This document shows positions 1-8,732 of a DNA stretch of 26,814 bases, in pieces. The notes beneath the pieces were generated by a model. That model saw only the letters and a program-made list of their open reading frames with translations. It made no database searches and was not told the origin of the DNA. The position numbers were made by a program, and so were the translations under genes. The DNA comes from Nemertoderma westbladi. Its lineage: Eukaryota; Xenacoelomorpha; Nemertodermatida; Nemertodermatidae. Numbering within the stretch: the first letter of the stretch is position 1; every line of letters starts with the position of its first letter. The stretch is taken from positions 1-26,814 of the forward strand of contig JAUCBJ010003363.1 of NCBI GenBank assembly GCA_032718475.1. The letters run 5' to 3'.

Positions 1-260
1 TTTTTTTAAATGTTCTAGACCATATTGTCTATTCATTTTTTTATTAATTTTGTTCTTGAACAAATATTTTTGTTCTAGAACATTAAAAAATGATATTAAC
101 AAAATAGCTAGTTTTTTTGTTTGTTTGATCTAGAACAAATAATAATTGCTCTAGAACAAAATTTATATATTAAATGAATAGATTATATGTTCTAGAACAT
201 TTTTAAAAACAAAGTAACAAAAACTAGCTCGTATAACAAAAATTGAGGAGGTTGTGCACA
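1..260. repeat. Diverged, left-truncated copy of the TTCTAGAA foldback family
   Basis: Repeated GTTCTAGAAC-like palindromes occur at about 12-21, 50-60, 75-85, 127-136, 150-158 and 189-198, in AT-rich DNA. Their order and the sequence between them match the loop-proximal arms of the foldback at 21366-22311. Shared stretches include GAACAAATATTTTT, TGAATAG, AACTAGCT and GAGG...AGGTTGTG. The copy runs off the left edge of the window. Confidence 0.6.
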
Positions 261-489
261 AAACACAGTAGTACCGATTGCACATCTAAGTCCACCCATA
301 TCAGCTGTAACGCGCCACATTGTTTAATTAGAACTACCGACAAATAGGACTTGGATAATGCAAAGATTATTGAATGTCACACAGAACGTGAATTCAAGTT
401 CTATACTATGAAAGCTAAAAATATAGTTTTTTCAGAATGCATTTAGTTATGTAGAGTAGAATACAAAACATTTCTTAACGGAACCTTAA
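261..489. other. Unassigned intergenic DNA
   Basis: I see no open frame, repeat or RNA gene here beyond AT-rich sequence. Confidence 0.5.
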
Positions 490-665
490 AGGTGCCTACT
501 GGTGGATGGTGTAAAATACCTTAACGGAGAGTCCTCCATTAGTGTAACGGAGCTTCGAGTCGCTGGCTTCCGTTAGTTAAAGCCGCCGTTAATTTAACGG
601 AGGCTTCGTGTCGCTCATAATTTTAGTTTACGGCGCCGTTAGCACTAACGGAGCTTCTTGTCGCC
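490..665. repeat. TAACGGAG cluster with internal hairpins
   Basis: The motif TAACGGAG(G)CTTCGTGTCGC recurs three times at ~50-base spacing (about 545, 595 and 645), with a partial copy near 523. Reverse copies (CCGTTA) make two tight hairpins: CCGTTAATTTAACGG at 586-600 and CCGTTAGCACTAACGG at 636-651. It is a small tandem and inverted repeat cluster, possibly one end of an unrecognised element. Confidence 0.6.
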
Positions 666-1369
666 CGCCCCAAAGACATGGTGTATAATGGTCACAAACC
701 AAGACCTTGAATTCTACTGTATAGGGTTGTAGCTACAAAAATATACCAAAAATAGCTAGCTAGTAAAATATAAAAAATTTCCAATATTTTACTTTGGAAA
801 TTTAATTGAAAATGTTTTAAGTTTTAAATTTTGTATTATTATTTTTAAGTTGTTCTATAACTAAAGTTAGACTAACCCACTTACAAACTACTTACTTACT
901 CGAACTCTAGTTCTAGAACGCCTTGGATTTACGATATTATGGGATGGTAGAGCTAGCTAAAATTAAGTTAGTTCATAAAATATAATACAGTAGCTACTAA
1001 CAGGTGGTCAAATGAAACAAAATACAAAACTTTTTTATTTGAGCTTTATGTAGACGAGCTCGGGTGGAGGCTTCTTCATAAAAAATCGCAGTTTAATGAT
1101 TTACTCGAACTAACAAGTCGCGAATATCCTATAAACGGCTACATCCTTAATGGAGGTCCCCTTAATTGTAATACATAAATTCTGTATTTGGCCATTAATT
1201 GGTGTCTATATATTTCATTTCTTTTGAATACGTTTGGTGGGACTTATTTCTATCGATAGCTTGCCTGTGTCTACAGTCTACTACGGTGCCCCAAAGGTGC
1301 CACAGTACAACTTCTTTCGACAACAAACTTTATGTTCGCTTTTGATATTGCTAATAGGCCTGCTAATAT
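666..1369. other. AT-rich intergenic DNA, no gene seen
   Basis: This holds AT-rich sequence with scattered AGCTAGCTAG and TTCTAGAAC words (about 755, 915 and 955) that recall the foldback family. No long open frame or RNA gene is visible. Confidence 0.4.
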
Positions 1370-1600
1370 TGACTTAGACATGGCAGGATGTCAAAGTGTC
1401 ATTTTCAAATAGACATTCGGACATGTCTCAATGTCATTTTAAATTGATATTTGGTCATTTTGACATGTCAGAATGTTAAAATGTGATCTCCAAAATTATC
1501 ATGCCAATTTTGATACCAATTTGGAGGGAATTCCATAACAATTAAATTTATGGTGCTTTTAACATTCAGACATGTCTAAATGTCATATTGATTTGCTTTA
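1370..1600. repeat. Degenerate GACATGTC/AATGTCAT repeat
   Basis: GACATGTC-like palindromes, each followed by nAATGTCAT or AATGTTAA, recur near 1375, 1420, 1465 and 1570. Spacing is irregular. It is a low-grade repeat of unknown origin. Confidence 0.4.
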
Positions 1601-2349
1601 TCAATTACGCGGAAAAACAAAGATTAGGCTTACTCTCGAAAAAAGTACGGTGGGTGTAAATAATTAATATTTAAATATTAAATAATTATGGCCACGATTA
1701 TAAATTTTAATGCGCCTTATTTAATTTTCAACTTATACACTAATACAAAATGCAAGCAACCACAACTAATAAACGTCCAATTATAATATATAGGCCGAGT
1801 ATTTGATAAACAGTATCATAACCATTAGCCAATGGCATTCAAGCGTTCAGGGTGTTAGTTATTGTTCATAATCCGATAGGACGATTAAGGATTTAATTGA
1901 TCTGCCATTGCTATAATGATATAAATTACCTGGCTACGGAATGGCGAGTTCATTCAATGCCTTAGACGGATCAAAACATCAATTATTTTTATCAGATACT
2001 CCTATACAACATACAGCAGCCTATTTGAATAATAATGAATATATTATATCTATGCCTGGGGGGGGGGGGGGGGATTGAAACTTGGCAGTTTGTGATTATG
2101 GTTTTAGTTGATCCTCAGTAGGTATATTATTATGTATAAACTTTATGAGACGTGTGAGTTTATGGATCGGATGAGAATGCTTTTATGAAACGTGTGACAC
2201 TAACAGACCACCACGAACCAGTTAAGCATATAATAAATAAAAATTGTACTAATAAAAATTTCTTAATTTTGCGATAAGTGACTTTGGTGGCTTTAAATAA
2301 AATATAATATCGACATAATAACTATAACTTTATAGTGTTACGGCACGGT
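1601..2349. other. Intergenic DNA with a G16 tract
   Basis: No gene is visible. An uninterrupted run of 16 G lies at 2058-2073. The rest is AT-rich unique-looking sequence. Confidence 0.45.
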
Positions 2350-2640
2350 CAATCGACAGCGAGGGAAATAACAAAACTAGGGCCGTAAAAGCTTTAATGA
2401 GCTAATTATGAACAACGGCGAATCTAATTTTATATATTTGTGGCAAATTATTTTTAGTTATGCACTTAAACTTTCTAGAACAACCTAATAATGACGACGT
2501 GACATGTTGGATATACTGGAAATACATAGTAAAATGTATGGCGTAGGGACATAGTGAGAAATAATGTCGCACTGTGATGTAAAGCTGGAAAATATGTCGC
2601 CCTGGCGATTTGGTAGTGCGAAATTAATTTCATACAAATA
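2350..2640 (+). repeat. SINE-associated interspersed repeat, inverted partner of 17680-17900
   Basis: Read on the plus strand this matches the minus strand of 17680-17900 over more than 200 bases, by eye. Shared landmarks in order are GCTAATTATGAACAA, TATTTGTGG, AGTTATGCACT, AAACTTTCTAGAACAACC, AATAATGACG, TGTATGGCG and GGTAGTGCGAAATTAATTT. The tRNA-like head seen at 17.9 kb is here reduced or lost. The 79-codon frame across it is incidental. Confidence 0.65.
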
Positions 2641-3216
2641 AATAAAATAACGTTTAAATTTTCGTATTTCCAAGTCGAAATATATAAATAACACTTTATT
2701 AGACGCTGAGATTTTAAAATTCATCGCTCTATAATCCTATAAAGTGGTTGATTATAAGACTTTAAGTAAATAGTTAGAACTATAAGTTTTGGAGGTAACC
2801 GAAACCCTATTTATTCTCATTACTCTACCGGAACCCTTTGTAAGCCGCTTGTCGGTCTATATTCTATAAAAAAGTTAGGTCCACATATCTTTAGACTGGG
2901 TATATCGGAAGTTACCCCTAAACGCGATACGCGATCAAAACACGATAATCTTGGAATGTTACGTTCTAGATCGAATCGAGATCGAGATAAAACAGCGATC
3001 CGGATCTTCCAGTATCATTTTGTATACTAGATCGGACGCACGGCCACATGGATCCATGACAACTCCCTGGGTCTGTCTGTCTGTCTGTGTAACTGGGTGT
3101 TTAGTGAAGGTTTAGGCCTCTGGTAACTAAACATGTTAACAATCCTGCTCGATCTAGTTATGGCCCATTCAAAATAATTCATACAAATTATTATCTACTA
3201 GCGAATTACCTACTGG
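2641..3216. other. Intergenic DNA with a short TCTG microsatellite
   Basis: A GTCT/TCTG run lies at about 3071-3090. Around 2950-3000 there is a GATCGA-rich patch. No gene is supported. Confidence 0.4.
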
Positions 3217-3291
3217 TATTTATTGTGCGCCTTTGAACAATGATGCCATGACCAAAACGATGGCATGCCAATAAAAACCGCACAATAAATA
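3217..3291. promoter_or_regulatory. Nested inverted repeat with AATAAA on both strands, downstream of PCNA
   Basis: TATTTATTGTGCG at 3217-3229 is the exact complement of CGCACAATAAATA at 3279-3291. Inside, ATGCCAT (3243-3249) pairs with ATGGCAT (3260-3266). The outer arms carry the polyadenylation hexamer AATAAA on the minus strand (3219-3224), about 270 bases past the PCNA stop codon, and on the plus strand (3284-3289). It is therefore a candidate PCNA poly(A) signal. It could equally be a very small foldback repeat. Confidence 0.45.
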
Positions 3292-3496
3292 TTAAATAAG
3301 TAAATACAATTTTAAACAACCAACGGCGCAACGGAGATTAATAAAATATAGTTAACAGAACCATCAGTACATTATTGCATAGGAGTTATTATTGCAATTC
3401 CCGTAAATTTAACAAGATGAGTCTAAAATGATATATACGGTAATGTTGCCCAAGAGCTAGAAGTGGATGTTGAAGACGTTTAGTGAATGTATTCAT

Positions 3497-4273
3497 TCAT
3501 GGGTCGTCAATCTTTGGGGCCAAATAGAAACGAATTGACCCCATATCTTCGATCTTATACTCGACCACCAAAGGGATATCTTTACTCATAGATATGGAGA
3601 CGGATGGAGACAGCGGAGTCGCCTTGGTGAAGTTGTTGAGAAAACGGACGGCGAAGTTAAGACGAACTGGTTCCTCCATCTGTATAGTAACTTGGTCTTC
3701 CTCTTTATCTATGTTAGTGTTCTGCATTATGTTAATCTTGCCGGAACCCAGATCACCCTCGGCTGCGAACTGTACCGACTCTTTGGTGCAGGTAATGGTG
3801 ACTGAATCGCCGATCTGTGCGAGATCTCGGCAAATACGAGCGAACTCTGCCGACGGCATCCTAATAGTGGCGCTGTAGTCCGTAGTTGGGATACCCAAGT
3901 GTTCCGTGTCAAGGTCCATCAACTTTATCTCATACTGACTGATCTTGTCTTGTTTTTTGGACTCGAAGGTGAAGTTAACCAAGTCGCTGTTCTCCTCGCA
4001 TTGAATCAGGAGGGAGTCGTCGTTACCTCCGCATTTTAGAATCTTCGCTAAATTGGTTAAGTTGATACCGAGAGCGAGGTTCCGATCGCATCGGTAGGGA
4101 TCGAAGCCCTCCGCCCGCATGCTGACTGCTACTAAGGACACGTGGCTGCTGTCCATAGACTGAAGAGAGACACCCGCCGCCGAACAATCAAACTTTCCAT
4201 CCGTAACTAAATCCTTTATGGAATCGATTACCTTTTTAAAGGTTGATGCGTTTGCTAACTGTGCCTCGAACAT
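3497..4273 (-). CDS. PCNA: Proliferating cell nuclear antigen (PCNA), intronless, 258 aa
   Basis: This gene encodes the trimeric DNA sliding clamp that tethers replicative polymerases and recruits repair factors in the nucleus. The frame is uninterrupted and starts at the ATG at 4273; an in-frame GTG two codons upstream is not a credible start in a eukaryote. Alignment from memory to human PCNA is gap-free. The DNA-contact residues K13, K14, K20, K77, K80 and R149 are in place. So are M40, L126, I128, P234, Y250 and the APKI run at 252-255, which form the PIP-box pocket. The ubiquitin/SUMO site K164 is kept. Oddities: residue 211, a phosphorylated Tyr in human, is Phe; the acidic tail is shortened to DDP; and IRFYLAPKI near the end recalls plant and fungal clamps rather than the KYYLAPKI of animals I remember. 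No intron is visible, so it may be natively intronless or an old functional retrocopy. No neighbouring host gene is recognised. Confidence 0.97.
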   Translation of the reverse strand: MFEAQLANASTFKKVIDSIKDLVTDGKFDCSAAGVSLQSMDSSHVSLVAVSMRAEGFDPYRCDRNLALGINLTNLAKILKCGGNDDSLLIQCEENSDLVNFTFESKKQDKISQYEIKLMDLDTEHLGIPTTDYSATIRMPSAEFARICRDLAQIGDSVTITCTKESVQFAAEGDLGSGKINIMQNTNIDKEEDQVTIQMEEPVRLNFAVRFLNNFTKATPLSPSVSISMSKDIPLVVEYKIEDMGSIRFYLAPKIDDP

Positions 4274-4339
4274 TTTCACAGAAGTTCAATACAGCAATAA
4301 ACAAGCTGAGATATACTGATACAGTGATATAACAGTGGG

Positions 4340-4550
4340 AACAAGTGAAAACGTACCCTGGTTAAACGAAAACGTACCGCAATATTGGGTACCGGTACGT
4401 TTCCACTACTTGGTAGTTAAAACGTACCTGCTCATCTCCCTCAATTGGCATGGGTGATTGGTAAAGTGATCATTTATTGTTTTTAGGTCAGTAGGTTTTG
4501 GTTAGAAAACACCGCCATTGTAACCTGTAACCTCCTCCTTCCCCTTAATG
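4340..4550 (-). repeat. AAAACGTACC-type interspersed repeat occupying the PCNA upstream region
   Basis: Four copies of AAAACGTACC or its complement lie at 4348-4357, 4369-4378, about 4394-4403 (complement) and 4419-4428. Next comes a block that reads GTTTTCTAACCAAAAC on the minus strand (about 4500-4525). Both blocks recur in the same relative order at 13490-13740 on the plus strand, and AAAACGTACC alone recurs at 5176-5185. The repeat begins about 75 bases upstream of the PCNA start codon, so it probably supplies part of the promoter or 5' leader. I see no TATA box or E2F-like site there. Confidence 0.6.
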
Positions 4551-4584
4551 TTTTTAATTAAATTTAATTTAAAATATTTAATAA

Positions 4585-4987
4585 AAAATTTCAAAAATAA
4601 TCGAATTCGACCACATCCACCGCATACGTGCGTTTTATTGGAAACTCTGGTTTGGAATCAGTAAATACGCATCGTCGACCGCAATCCTTTCCAGTATTGA
4701 CCACCCCGACTCCTCAGCTATTAACGCGGTCAATCTAACTGGTTATAGACGTCGGGTAGCCGGTCAGCTGGTAGCCAACGGTTACCATCATAAACTATGT
4801 GCCACTCGGAACTGTTGGCGGCCAATCGAGGAGTGTCGCTGTTTATTGTGTGGCCAATCAGAAATCAGCTCGGAGCACTATACAATGTGCCCGGGTATCC
4901 CCGGGCCTCCGTACAGGGATGTTTCTTGCGGGCCTTACCCTAAACCAATGACCCCCCCCCCCACACAACCAAACAAAACTTTTTAAT
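4585..4987 (+). pseudogene. Retroelement coding remnant with a Cys/His zinc-knuckle-like C-terminus
   Basis: About 134 codons are open in one frame with no initiator ATG near the start, so this is an internal fragment. Near the end it reads CRCLLCG...SSEHYTMCP, a CxxC-x8-H-x3-C arrangement. That kind of Cys/His cluster follows the reverse transcriptase or RNase H region in many non-LTR retrotransposons. The preceding text (TGYRRRVAGQLVANGYHHKL) is also typical of such tails. I cannot name the clade. The frame ends just past a C11 tract (4952-4962), which is probably a later expansion. It is unlike the LINE family at 14, 16, 18 and 24 kb. Confidence 0.5.
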
Positions 4988-5175
4988 AGCACAATATTTT
5001 ATATATTATTTTATTTATTTGTAAAACTTTTAATAACCATGTTGTTCATTTTACTCCATATGTTTGGAATTAAATACATACAATTTGCATTTGCATTTGC
5101 AATTTAATTTAATTAATTTTTAAAACCCTTTGAACACCTAGTTTATGTTTGCGGTCAATTTGTGCCATTGACTCT

Positions 5176-5735
5176 AAAACGTACCCACGCCGCCAGACTG
5201 GAATCCATACACTTTGCGCCGGATTAATCCGGCGCGCTTTACAATAAAAGCGCGCCAATGTGGCGCGTTCGAAAATCGTAAAGCGCGCCGGCTTTGGCGC
5301 GTGGCGCTCCCAAAAATAAAAACCGGCGCCGATTTGTTGGTTTAACAATTCTCCAATTACGGAAGTGCCTTAAAAATTGCATTAGCTGTTTAAATATTTC
5401 GGCTCGCTTCGCTCGCCCTTTTTTCTGTTGTATGGTTACTGCTGTACAGGGACAGGTACATGGCAGACTGGTTACACTCCTTCAAAATTGAAATTGCATT
5501 GGCGCGGCGTTCTTCAAAGTTGTTTCAATGTGCGGCGCGCTTACAAATTTCATTGGCGCGGGGTTTGCTTCGAAATTGCATCGGCGCGCGGCGTGCATAA
5601 AAATTGGTTGGCGCGCTATCCGGCGCACTTTTTGGATGGATTCCATACCCTTCGCCCGCGTCCAATCTTCGCCCACGTAGCCACGTACAACCTTCGCCCG
5701 CAAGGCCATCTTCGTCCGTGAGCAACCTTAAGATT
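5176..5735. repeat. GC-rich palindromic repeat block (GGCGCGC words)
   Basis: GCGCC-GGATTAATCC-GGCGC at 5216-5235 is a perfect 20-base palindrome. GGCGCGCTTT at 5231-5240 pairs across a short loop with AAAGCGCGCC ending at 5256. GGCGCG words continue to about 5630. At 5640-5720 TTCGCCCGCG units match the minus strand of 13550-13680, including one identical 25-base stretch. Overlapping frames on both strands are composition artefacts. Confidence 0.65.
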
Positions 5736-5749
5736 AGTAACACTTTAGT

Positions 5750-6017
5750 AACAAATTGAGTGAAAGGAGCAGGTTGCAGTACAGTCAGCAACGGCTTTTT
5801 CTAACCAAAACAATAAACGATGGTGTTATTAATTGAGGGAAAGGAGCAGGTTACATAGACGCCAGCCTGGAAAAAGTCACCCAGGCGCGCACAACGCCCG
5901 CGCACTTCATTGCCAACCGCGCATTCCCATATAGAAAAATCGCGCACCCCAAGAATCTTAACCGCGCACCCCAAAAATCTCAACCGCGCACCCAAAAAAG
6001 TCAACCGCGCACCCCCA
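5750..6017 (+). repeat. Array left flank: shared block plus a 22-bp AACCGCGCACCCC minisatellite
   Basis: TTTTTCTAACCAAAACAATAA near 5793 recurs near 13496. CCAGCCTGGAAAA near 5861 recurs inverted near 13477. A GGAGCAGGTTRCA word appears at about 5766 and 5839 and again near 23373. From 5915 to 6017 five units of about 22 bases begin AACCGCGC or ATCGCGC, followed by a CCCC/AAAA stretch. The tandem element array starts 18 bases later. Confidence 0.6.
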
Positions 6018-6035
6018 GACCCCGAAAATAAAAGG

Positions 6036-7301
6036 TCCACGAAGCTAAGGAAAATCAACTACTTTCGCTAAGAAAGATTTTCCTTAGCTGAGATGGTCTA
6101 TTCATAGTGGGCTATTTTACTTGTATGGAGCAGATTTGGTTTTTTTTGGTCGGGGAAAAAACTTGCCTTTAAAAGTACCCTGAAATTTTGCATGTATATA
6201 CTACTCGTCGAGGCGCATCTTTTGGGCCGGGTCTCATATCCAGGAAAAATCTGGTTTCCATGGCAACGGACTTAGAAAAAAGTCTATGTATTTCAAGTCA
6301 ATATTTGTAACTCTATTTGTAGGAAAACTATAATACATATAAACTTGGGGTTTCTCAACACAACTATAAGGTCCATAGCAGAGCCGATTGAGGTTAAATA
6401 GAAAATCCAGTTACCTTGGCAACCGGGCTAAACAGATGTTAAAATTTATAAAATGTTAATTTGAGGCCTAAGGGCAAGGTGTGATGACTTGGGACCAATC
6501 CCTACCCCCACTATATAACTTATTCTGCGTCCGAATTTGATTGTTCTATTTTGCAGTTACCTTGACAACCGCTGAAAACAGATGTTTTTATACGAAAATT
6601 ATTCATTTGTACATAGACTTCACGATAAAATTTTACGAAACTAGGTATGTGTTATCTGGACCACTAGTTGGAACTTTTAGTGAAACTCAAAACATTCCAG
6701 AAATATCTAGTTACCATGGTAACTGTAGTTTTTTTAAAGTTATATATCATTCAAGTCTATAATCATAACTCTATTTGGAGAAAAACTGTAATATATATAA
6801 ACTTGGGGTTTTAAACTCATCTATAAGGTCCATATACAAGCCGTTCGAAGTTAATTAGAAAATCCATTTACCATAGCAACAAGAGTAAACATATGTTAAA
6901 ATTAATAAAATGATAATTTGAAGCACAATTTAATAGTATTATGACTTGGGACCAACACCTACCCCCACTATATGACTTATTCTGCATCCGAATTACATTG
7001 TTCTATTTTTCAGTTTCCATGACAACCACTGCAAACAGATGCATTTTGATAGAAAATCTGTAATTTGGACATAAACTACAATATTTTCTGAAACTCGATG
7101 TGTTATCTGAAAAACAATCTGGACTGAATCTTTTTTCAAAGGTAAAACCAACAGTTCCAGAGAACTCTAGTTTCCATGGGAATAGAAGTTATTTATTGGC
7201 AAATGCTACTAAACTAGGCTAAGCAACGAACCAAATTGTGGCCGTTTGTTTAATTTTCCTTAGCTTCGTGGTTGCATTTCCTTTAGGAAATGCCTTTCTA
7301 G
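6036..7301 (+). mobile_element. Tandem-array unit 1: non-autonomous Helitron-like element
   Basis: It begins TCCACGAAGCTAAGG and ends with a hairpin followed by CTTTCTAG and a T. A 14-bp hairpin sits at the 5' end: AGCTAAGGAAAATC (6043-6056) with GATTTTCCTTAGCT (6076-6089). Bases 6037-6055 are exactly complementary to 7253-7271 near the 3' end, so the left arm has two possible partners. The 3' hairpin is GCATTTCC-TTTA-GGAAATGC (7274-7293). A TC start and a 3' hairpin before CTRR are Helitron hallmarks, and extra terminal inverted repeats occur in Helitron2/Helentron types. There is no Rep-helicase coding. Seven X-box-like palindromes begin at 6254, 6410, 6556, 6710, 6867, 7013 and 7170. Alternative: a TIR-bearing MITE or a satellite. 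Confidence 0.7.
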
Positions 7302-7424
7302 TAATAGTTAATGATTAGAAAAAATTAAATCAAGAAGTAGGTAATTAAACTAAGTTGTTAGGCGCATCCGCATATACTGTACATGTACAGTTCACGTACG
7401 TACTATTATTTTACTGTATTATTA
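7302..7424. other. Spacer between array units 1 and 2
   Basis: This 123-base AT-rich spacer is unlike the short junctions elsewhere in the array. It includes a perfect 16-base palindrome, ACTGTACATGTACAGT, at 7376-7391. Confidence 0.6.
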
Positions 7425-8697
7425 TCCACGAAGCTAAGGAAAATCAACTACTTTCGCTAAGAAAGATTTTCCTTAGCTGAGATGGTGTATTCATAGTGGG
7501 CTATTTTACTTGTATGGGGCAGATTTGGGGTTTTTTGGTCGGGGAAAAAACTAGCCTTTAAAAGTACCCTGAAATTTTGCATGTATATACAACTCATCAA
7601 GGCGCGTCGTGTGGGATGGGTCTCATCTCCAGGAAAAATCTGGTTTCCATGGCAACGGACTTAGAAAAAAGTCTATGTATTTCAAGTCAATATTTGTAAC
7701 TCTATTTGTAGGAAAACTATAATACATATAAACTAGGGGTTTCTCAACACAACTATAAGGTCCATAGCAGAGCCGATTGAGGTTAAATAGAAAATCCAGT
7801 TACCTTGGCAACCGGGCTAAACAGATGTTAAAATTTTTAAAATGTTAATTTGAAGCCTAAGGTTAAGGTTTGATGACTTGGGACCAATCCCTACCCCCAC
7901 TATATAACTTATTCTGCGTCCGAATTTGATTGTTCTATTTTGCAGTTACCTTGACAACCGCTGAAAACAGATGTTTTTATACGAAAATTATTCATTTGTA
8001 CATAGACTTCACGATAAAATTTTACGAAACTAGGTATGTGTTATCTGGACCACTAGTTGGAACTTTTAGTGAAACTCAAAACATTCCAGAAATATCTAGT
8101 TACCATGGTAACTGTAGTTTTTTTAAAGTTATATATCATTCAAGTCTATAATCATAACTCTATTTGGAGAAAAACTGTAATATATATAAACTTGGGGTTT
8201 TGCAACTCATCTATAAGGTCCATATCCATATACAAGCCGTTCGAAGTTAATTAGAAAATCTATTTACCATAGCAACAAGAGTAAACAGATGTTAAAATTA
8301 ATAAAATGATAATTTGAAGCACAATTTAATAGTATTATGACTTGGGACCAACACCTACCCCCACTATATGACTTATTCTGCATCCGAATTACATTGTTCT
8401 ATTTTTCAGTTTCCATGACAACCACTGCAAACAGATGCATTTTGATAGAAAATCTGTAATTTGGACATAAACTACAATATTTTCTGAAACTCGATGTGTT
8501 ATCTGAAAAACAATCTGGACTGAATCTTTTTTCAAAGGTAAAACCAACAGTTCCAGAGAACTCTAGTTTCCATGGGAATAGAAGTTATTTATTGGCAAAT
8601 GCTACTAAACTAGGCTAAGCAACGAACCAAATTGTGGCCGTTTGTTTAATTTTCCTTAGCTTCGTGGTTGCATTTCCTTTAGGAAATGCCTTTCTAG
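7425..8697 (+). mobile_element. Tandem-array unit 2
   Basis: It is nearly identical to unit 1, offset by 1389 bases for the first 780 bases and by about 1396 after a short insertion near 8222. A 73-codon stretch is the same in both. It ends ...CTTTCTAG. X-box-like palindromes begin at 7643, 7799, 7945, 8099, 8263, 8409 and 8566. Units 1 and 2 form the most similar pair in the array. Confidence 0.75.
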
Positions 8698-8703
8698 TAG
8701 TTA

Positions 8704-8723
8704 TCCACGAAGCTAAGGAAAAT
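8704..8723 (+). mobile_element. Orphan 20-base left end between units 2 and 3
   Basis: TCCACGAAGCTAAGGAAAAT, the exact unit start, stands alone followed by TACTGTAGA and then the true start of unit 3 at 8733. It looks like an aborted or deleted unit. Confidence 0.7.
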
Positions 8724-8732
8724 TACTGTAGA

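Noticed and set aside
4274-4279. Upstream extension of PCNA by two codons from GTG
   Set aside because: Eukaryotic initiation at GTG is unlikely. The ATG at 4273 gives the canonical MFEA start and human-matching numbering.
5109-6058. Frames of 65-97 codons on both strands around 5.1-6.0 kb
   Set aside because: They cross GGCGCGC palindromes and the 22-bp minisatellite, and several overlap on opposite strands. There is no domain content.
6541-8151. Two identical 73-codon frames (6541-6762 and 7930-8151), with similar ones at 9181 and 11761
   Set aside because: They are the same stretch of successive array units. The frame breaks in units 3-5, and codons follow repeated palindromes and AT-rich DNA, so identity reflects recent duplication rather than a conserved protein.
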